Positions 56,866-64,000 of a DNA stretch of 64,000 nucleotides are shown in pieces (position 1 is the first letter of the stretch; each line of letters starts with the position of its first letter). Source of the stretch: Melitaea cinxia (lineage: Eukaryota; Arthropoda; Insecta; Lepidoptera; Nymphalidae). Position numbers and translations under genes: made by a program. The stretch spans positions 6,284,159 through 6,348,158 of the forward strand of contig NC_059400.1 in assembly GCF_905220565.1 (NCBI RefSeq), in the 5' to 3' direction. The notes under the pieces are model-generated. The model had not been told where the DNA came from and searched no databases. It was given only the letters and a program-made list of their open reading frames with translations.

Positions 56866-58483
56866 TTTTGTAGTTCATTAAGCTAATTGAGTGATTAATC
56901 TAATTACGAGATCTTGCACTTGCATAGCTAAGAATAGACAACAATGATAATGATAATATTTTGATTTCAAGTAACAGGCGGTTAAAGTTGAACGTGTCAT
57001 TGATAATAACAGAATGAGTTGCTAAGTTATGGTTATCTAATTTTCACAGTAACCGTAACTGACGGATTCCAATAATGTGTTAAGGTAACTTTTTTGATGA
57101 TTAAAGAATTATTCTCAATTAATTTGTCTGCACAATCATATATGCAAAATTTCCTGTTTGTTGTGAATTAAAAAGCTTATAATAAAAAAATGTTTAGTTG
57201 TAATGAAAAAATAGTTAAGGCGAAGAGGCAAAAAAATTTTTTTGATCGTGTAGCACTCTCTAATACTTTGCATTATTAGTCGTGCATCATTGGTTCAAGG
57301 TGGGACATACCAACACAAATTTTGACAATATATGCAATAATTTCTCTAGTTATTATTTTCAGGATTTTTTTTTAGTAGGTATCTTTGTGCTAGTAACTCA
57401 ATTGTAAACTATACGAAAACTAAGTTATAAATTGTGTTTTTATGAGTGGTAAACTCAATTATTAATTATCTAATAAATACAACTTGCAGGCGTGCACTTA
57501 TGGATTTTCCAAATTTTTTAATTTTCTTTTATACAAACATTGTCCTGACAATAAAGCGAACATAAAATAGAAATCTCCAATTTGCTGCAGTCGTTCGTAA
57601 GTTATCCGCTTACGGGTACATTAAGGTGATTCATTTTTATCTATAGAGATTGACATATTTGAATGGATCGCTCACTCTGGTAGGTAATGGATAAGTTATT
57701 ATAATAAATAAATCTAGAAGTTAATAATATGGGAATATTTTGTATCTACATAAAATTGAATAATGTTACTACGTCTTACTCTTTTTATGAAATTATATTG
57801 ACAAAGTTTGTAAGTGACCCTTACGATTTATATAAGCCCCGTTGTCTTGCCTTGAATAATACGCACGTACCTACTAACTACTTCCAAATATTATCTTTTA
57901 GATATAACTTAAAAAATCGCAGTCATAGAGGATATTTGTTTTCTCTATCAACATGTTTCTAAAGAGTCTATTTTTTTTATTGTACTCGTGTAGCAAATAA
58001 AATGCTACACGAGCTACATTATCTTTAATAAAAGAGATAAACGTTCCTATAAATGTAAAGCATCTTATTAGCTTTTGCTCTTAACGTATTGTGTGTTTAT
58101 TCACATCAATGGCAGTGCCGTAACTCATTCTTATCCTTCAAAGGAACGACCTTGAAGGAGAAAACAAAATTATGTATGAACCCCGTCAACAATTTATAAC
58201 TTACCTACCTATGACCCATTAAATTGGATGCCTACTTGTTTTTTTAAAGTTCTATTAATTAAGTTCCTAGTTTTCGCTAACAATATTGGTTTATACATAT
58301 AACTGCAACTCTCTAAAAATGTCATTCTTGATATACAAATATTATATGTGGGTACATTATTACTATGTAAAGTACATACTTATTATCAGAAGAAAGAAGA
58401 GAACGTATACGATGTGGAAGAGCCCTAGCAACAGATTTAATGTGCTCAGTTTTAATTACACACTCGGAACGATATTTTTTCTA
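56866..58483. other. Intergenic, no gene seen
   Basis: AT-rich. GCTACACGAG occurs as a close pair near 58010 in an imperfect palindrome with CTCGTGTAGC near 57986. Short frames at 57729-57962 and 58286-58492 lack support. Confidence 0.4.
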
Positions 58484-58697
58484 TATGTATAAAAATGAAT
58501 GTTTGTCTGTATGTCCTTTCATATGATCATGACATGATCAAATGCATAGTTCAATGCATAGCTTACGATAGAATCGTAAACTATGCATTGGATAATGTCA
58601 TGATCTTCAGCAAAGTGTTGTGCATGAATCCAGAAGGTTTCTGAGTTGGTACGACCAAAAAAAAGCCTAGCAATGCGCGCAGTGTACAGCTAGTATC
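58484..58697 (+). mobile_element. Helitron-type short element with long hairpin
   Basis: It begins TCTATATGTATAAAAATGAA and ends GCGCGCAGTGTACAGCTAG before T. The middle (58525-58605) folds into a long imperfect hairpin with a 12-nt bulge. The 5' end is preceded by T, not A, so the assignment is tentative. Confidence 0.45.
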
Positions 58698-59234
58698 TAA
58701 TACAAATAATACCGATTGGATTATCTAGCTTTTTAATTGTCCGTCATTAAACTTATAATTATGAAGTGTTACACATAAAAATATTGTAAATGTGCTTAAT
58801 TATTGTATGACTACTGTAACTAGTAGTATCACAATTTGTAACGTTTTATTGAGTCTTGTGGGTACAGCTGATCTGACTTGAAATAACTTAGTGGACTTCT
58901 GTTCTTTTCTGTTCATCCAGATATTTAACCATCTACTGTCTATATTAAATTATTAATTACTTTATGCACGTTAACATATTTTTAATGCGTTCAAATATTG
59001 TACGATTACTGTGACTAGCATCGCAATTTGTAATGTTTTATCGAGTCTTATGGGTACAGTTAATCTGACTCGAGAAAAACTTAGTGGACTTCTTTTATTT
59101 TCTGTTCATCGAGATACTTAACCACCTCCAGTCTACACTAAATTATTAATTAATTTTAGCGTAAGATAAAAAACAAACATTCAAATATTTATTTGTATAC
59201 GTTTTAAGTTTACCTATAATAATAACTTTATTTA

Positions 59235-59470
59235 GGTTGGGCTACGTGTTTTATTGAGGTAGAGCGCAGCAGGAAATACACTGTTCAAAAGGAGCAGCCC
59301 GCAGCTAATAGCACTGCTTTCAAGTAGTGTGGTGTTTCTGTGGTGAGTGGGTTGAGGCGGTTGAAGCTCCTGGGGAGGGTCAGGAGTACGGTTGTTAACG
59401 CGCTTACGAAGCTTTTGGTTTTGTTTGCGTCTATAAACTACAGTAACCTCTTATCATCGGGTGGGCTGAT
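59235..59470 (+). repeat. Dispersed repeat family C, copy 5
   Basis: AGCGCAGCAGGAAATACACT, AGGAGCAGCCCGCAGC, AGCTCCTGGGGAGGGTCAGG; diverged at the 3' side. Confidence 0.6.
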
Positions 59471-60301
59471 TGATGATTGAAATATTTTAGCAAACAAGTA
59501 GGTAGTAGGTAAAATAACGCATCCAAGGATAATAATCTTCCTTATCAATTAATGTAAATAGATAAGCTTTAAGTTTAAATTAATTTTAAATAATGATCAG
59601 TCGTACCCACATAAACGTACGTATATTTATCTAGCAAAGTTTCTAGTAAAAGCTTCTTGTAAAGCGCGTAAAATTTGTATTTATTTTTCACAACCCACGA
59701 CTTGATTACTCGTTTCATTGGCTTAAGTCTGCAATAGCAACAAATTAAATTATAAAAAGCGACTTTTAAAAGGGTTCCCTTTCAAGGTATTGCATGGAAT
59801 AATTATGGGAATGGCGAGTAGCTGCGGTATAATTTTTATCGTGTAAGCTTACGTGTGAGTAACACGCAACAGTTTTAAAGATACTATGACAGTTTGATAT
59901 GGAGGAGTGTTGATGCATGTATGCATTTATAATACGTGTAATTGTATGTCATGTACGTTATCTTTATCTTTTTCGCAGTTTATTTTTTTAAATATTTCTT
60001 TTAAATAATTGAAAGATAATCGCAAGCTTTTTTTATACCATGTATTAATTTGTTTCAGTATATGAATGTAGTTTTGATAACTTTCATAGGCTATATTTCG
60101 ATTTTATTATCTGAATTAGTTTCTCTGTTAATTGTTAATTAGTCTATCTGAAACAGAAAAGTTATCATTATGACTTATATTTATTTTAAAATCAGTTTAA
60201 TAAATGCTTTTTAAGCGTAACAAAAGTATTAAACTTTATGTTTTAAAAAAAGTTATGGTCGGGCCGTATTATAATAAATTTCTATAGAAAACTAAAATCT
60301 T
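59471..60301. other. Intergenic, no gene seen
   Basis: AT-rich and without recognised repeats or frames. Confidence 0.4.
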
Positions 60302-60525
60302 ACGCTTCAGCCTGTAATATCCCACTACTGAGCATAGGCCTCTTTTCCCATGTAGGAGAAGGATCAGAGCTTAATCCACCTTGCTGCTCCAATGCGGGTT
60401 GGCGGATATATTCCCTACTATGAGTAACAATCGCTATCAGGTGTACGTGATAACAACCGGGACCAATGGCTTAACGTGCTCTCCGAGGCACGGTGGGGAG
60501 ACCCACAAGGACTGCACAAACAAGT
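60302..60525 (+). repeat. Family E body without tRNA-like heads
   Basis: It matches the middle of 25322-25775 (CAGCCTGTAATATCCCACTA to GGGGAGACCCACAAGGACTG). The tRNA-like heads are missing on both sides. Confidence 0.7.
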
Positions 60526-62699
60526 AAAACCTTAATCTATATAAATTAAGTATCATGTAGTTTGTCCGCGATGGATTCCTAAACACCACACCGTGGGCAG
60601 TTTGATCCAACTTGATAATATGTAATTATTATATTTAAAAATGTCCTTATTTAATATAAACCTGTACCGAATAATAAGCTTTAGAAGAACAAAGGTGGGT
60701 GTTTATAATTTCAGAACCATTCCAGAAATAAAGATTCCTGCATAAATAAATAAAATACTTTCATACAAAATGTCAATTACTAATAGGGTTCACCCAACGG
60801 TTCACTTTAATACATATATTATAAAAGTTTATATTCGTAAAGTACAAAGGAATTTGTTGGATTGAGCTTCGTATTATTGAGATATTTAATAATCTTATAT
60901 TGGAATCCCAGACGTAACTCTGTTAACTAGTGAGATAGCGGATATTACAATATGTAAATTCTAAAATTATATTTTGACTTTATATCTTGTTATTAATGTT
61001 ATCTCTCGTCTTTCAGTCTCGTCTTTCTCGTTTTTTATTTATCAAATGGAATTGTTAAAAGTGAATAAGATGCCGTATATGTATAATTTTAATTAGTGTA
61101 CCTTACAAACATGGATTTAATGGGACTGGACAAAGCTTTTACTCTGAGTAAATATGTCGGACACTTTTTTACTTTTACAAAATAAATTGTTTCGGATTAA
61201 AAAAGAAAACAGTGAACCAAACTCTGAGTGTGTATGGAAAATCTTGTATTTTGTGCTTTCACATATTCGTGGTAAAAATACAAACAAGTACCTAATATAT
61301 AAAAAAGTAAAAAGAATTTCTCCTGAGAACTAGACAGAAAACATTTCAAATTATTATAATTATTGTGCGCATATCACAGATATATCGCACAAATATGTAT
61401 GTATGTATATATTAATATAAATATAAATAAATATATATATATATATATATATATGTATATGTATATGTATATATATACATATACATGTATCTGATCACAG
61501 TAGACGTCTAGGTTGGAGTGCGAATGCCTTCTGTTGAAGACCATCAAGGTATATGTTGCAGCCGTTAGGAGACAAACGATGATAGTGTGTTACATATCTT
61601 TGCGGTTAGTATCGGCAACGTCGATGAGAAACGTTTCCTACAAGTGAGTTGGAAGACGTCCACATAGGAATCAAATTAATTCACATTTATTGGTGTGTTT
61701 AGTCTTCTGGCTTGCGGAAATTTCGCATAATTATTAGGCAATATTTTACTTTATAGTTTACAGCTGAGTATTTAATAATTTAAACATTAATTATAGCATA
61801 TCTTAGTAGCCTTATTATATACACATATATTATATGTACGCTTATATTAGAATTGCAGTTATCAATATATGCCAATTTCACTTTATTTATCGCAATGCCG
61901 AATGGGACTATATAAAGAATTTATTATTTACTTGCGTTGCTATTTGGGGATTCTATTTCAATTAATATATACTTGTACTATAAATAGCGTAGAAAATATA
62001 AAACCTTTGTGGCTGTTCTGTTGTTTATTATATTAATAGATGGATTAATAACCCATATCCAAATACGTCACTACTTAGGAAGGACGTGTCAGTGGGCACG
62101 AATTACTCATTAAAATATGTGTCCAGCTGCTTCAGTTGCTATTTGATGCCGATTTTTTGGTCATACAATCCTTTTCTTCAATTATATAAAGCCACATTCT
62201 ACCTAACACTACAATTAATTGATTAATTGATTTATTCTGGCTGGAAATCAGTAGGAACTGCTGTATAAGGGCTTCTTTCTTCATATGAGAGACGGTTTAG
62301 ACCTTAATCGAATTTGAAGAGAATGCCCCTACCACGAGTAATGATTAAAATCAGGTGTTTATGATGATAACCTTGAGCGAGATGAATGTAATGTTGATTT
62401 TTCGTTCTCGCAGTTTGATTCTTTAGACATCGTAAAATAGTTTAAGAGTAAAATAATCTGTGGGATATTTTAGTTAAATTAATTACTACTGTCATTTAAT
62501 GACCTCGCTCAGCACTGAGCATTAACTTTTAACAATCGTATTAAATGGTTCTTTTCCAAATTTGTTAAAATATAGTAAAGTTTTGCTACTTTTAAAAAGG
62601 AAATCAAAGTCATTCCAGTAATTATAGAACCATATCAATAATGCCGTTCTAAGTAAAACTTTCGAAAATAAAATACTAAACCAACTTTCTTCTTTTCTA
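60526..62699. other. Intergenic, no gene seen
   Basis: AT-rich. A (TA)/(TATG) microsatellite lies at about 61390-61490. A GC-richer stretch at 61495-61660 (GTCTAGGTTGGAGTGCGAAT) may be a LINE scrap. No gene is evident. Confidence 0.4.
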
Positions 62700-62887
62700 T
62701 TTTAAGGTTAAAGGTATTTTTCACAGTGAACAATATGGTTTCACTAGAGGTCACTCTATGATTATGACCCTTGGGAGAGGTAACAAAATCCTAATGGTGT
62801 ATTTTTAGACTTATCAAAGGCGTTTGATTGCGTGGACCATGGGATTCTATTAAGTAAACTTGAGTATTACGGCGTTAATAGTAAAGC
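62700..62887 (+). pseudogene. LINE reverse transcriptase fragment
   Basis: QYGFTRGHSM and, frameshifted, VFLDLSKAFDCVDHGILLSK are RT blocks around the first catalytic Asp of jockey/CR1-type LINEs. Only about 60 codons remain. Confidence 0.75.
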
Positions 62888-63020
62888 TTAAGCCTAGTTC
62901 GGACTAGGCTAGTGTTTTAGTCTAGTAGCGAGTAGTTTAGTAGCTGAAATACTCGCTTCTGCACCAAAATCGTTCGCACTTCGTTCGAGTACAGTTTACA
63001 AGTGAAGGGTGTTTTGTAAG
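62888..63020 (+). repeat. Short repeat with palindromic end
   Basis: It begins AAGCCTAGTTCGGACTAGGC, an imperfect palindrome, and contains TCGTTCGCACTTCGTTCGAG. It resembles a MITE end; the partner end is not identified. Confidence 0.35.
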
Positions 63021-63697
63021 ATGAACAGCCTACAGCGCAATAAAGTAAATAAACTAATAGTAATAAACTAAAAGTTAATCTTAACGGCGATTTTAGAAGA
63101 GGTAGATGAGGAAATTTGTGTTATTAATAAAAAGAAGCTACGATACGAAAATAAATAAATAAATATACAAATAAACGCCCCACACTCAACGGCCCCCACT
63201 AGGATTATCTCCTGTGTCGGGGTCCGGAAACACACACAATACACAAGCCAAACGCCCAGATCACGGCAAACATATCTGTATGGCATATACAAATGCCATG
63301 TGCGATTTTGATTTTTTAATTTCGAGAACTTTACGTGGTTGGTCTCTGAGGCATGGTAGAGAGACTCGTAAAGATCAAAAACAAATATATATAAATTATA
63401 ATATTTGATCTGAGCGGAAATCAAATCCACGATCGCAGGTCTTTTAAGCGAGTACATTCACCAAACTACAGTCTCGACTCTACTCTATTGAGATAATTAT
63501 TTATGTACACCAAATTACTGACTCCGCAATGTGTTTTGTTTGTCTTCTATACGATAAAGTGATTACATAAGTAATTAAATTACATTTGTAAGCTTATTAA
63601 AAATACTAAAAATAATCCAGGAACATTAGCTAATAAGCGACGTTTTAACAAGTAATGCGGAGTTTCTTGCTGATTAATTTGATCTCGATTTGTATCT

Positions 63698-64000
63698 AAT
63701 ATATGAAATTCTCGTGTCGTGGTGTTTGTAGTTAAACCCTCCGAAACGGCTTGACCGATTCTCATGAAATTTTGTGTGCATATTGCGTATGTCTGAGAAT
63801 CGAACAACATCTATTTTTCATCCCCCTAAATGTTAAGGGTAGTCCACCCCTAAATTTTTTTTAATTTTTGGATAAATATATTTTTTTAATTTTTTTATGA
63901 TACAACATTAAAAAATACATACAACCCTAAATTTTCAACCCTCTACGATCAACCTCTATTTTTAAAAAGCGTTTAGCGGCAAGACAACGTTTGCCGAGTC
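63698..64000 (+). mobile_element. Helitron-type 5' end, cut by window edge
   Basis: TCTAATATATGAAATTCTCG, preceded by A, then ACCCTCCGAAACGGCTTGAC and a TCCCCCTAAATGTTAAGGGT block. This is the same head type as at 3568. The 3' end lies beyond the window. Confidence 0.55.

Noticed and set aside
63068..63457. 129-codon minus-strand frame
   Set aside because: It runs across repeat-like sequence with low-complexity ends; no domain or splice signal supports it.

Overview
The window looks like nuclear DNA of a moth or butterfly (Lepidoptera). It is AT-rich and intron-rich, and most of it is transposon-derived. The organism call rests on the insect-type genes and on many dispersed repeats I associate with lepidopteran genomes: Helitrons ending in a GCGGGCACAGCTAG-like tail, tRNA-headed SINEs, RTE tails carrying an ATC microsatellite, and the 'TATCGCTAAAGCGATCTCTTCCAGACAACC' type of repeat. 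No prokaryotic features, CRISPR array or canonical tRNA gene was seen.

Four genes can be supported. (1) Plus strand, 2465-26080: cytosolic NAD-dependent glycerol-3-phosphate dehydrogenase (Gpdh1). All eight coding exons join in frame to 353 codons, and the stop codon sits inside a good splice donor, which suggests alternative C-termini. (2) Minus strand, 33953-35981: mitochondrial methionyl-tRNA formyltransferase in five exons, 344 codons, convergent with Gpdh. (3) Minus strand, 40620-42475: an opsin with two visible exons, TM2 to the C-terminus. It keeps the retinal-binding lysine and an HPK motif; the N-terminal exon was not found. (4) Plus strand, 45146-47931: an unrecognised two-exon gene for a 131-residue secreted protein with a clear signal peptide.

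The rest is repeats. Gpdh introns carry a 5'-truncated R1-type LINE (3614-4811), a RAG1/Transib-like transposase relic (about 9530-11070), a 632-bp trinucleotide satellite (11441-12072), a dead mariner (20346-21584) and many SINE-like copies. Between Gpdh and the formyltransferase lies an internally deleted RTE LINE (30079-30463). Between the formyltransferase and the opsin is a nearly intact Tc1/mariner-superfamily element with inverted repeats (38179-39882). The intron of the secreted-protein gene holds a Helitron-like copy and an antisense RTE LINE. Downstream are a Tc1 relic, a perfect 446-bp tandem duplication (49846-50737), a tRNA SINE, an antisense LINE tail, and a nested Helitron with a 282/283-bp internal satellite (54264-56574). 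From about 56.9 kb to the end I see no gene, only repeats and AT-rich sequence.

The four genes show no evident shared pathway. Gpdh serves glycolysis, lipid synthesis and the glycerophosphate shuttle; the formyltransferase serves mitochondrial translation initiation; the opsin is a photoreceptor; the secreted protein is unknown. The least expected items are the RAG1-like relic, the secreted-protein gene, the stop/donor overlap in Gpdh, and the tandem duplication that carries splice-like signals.
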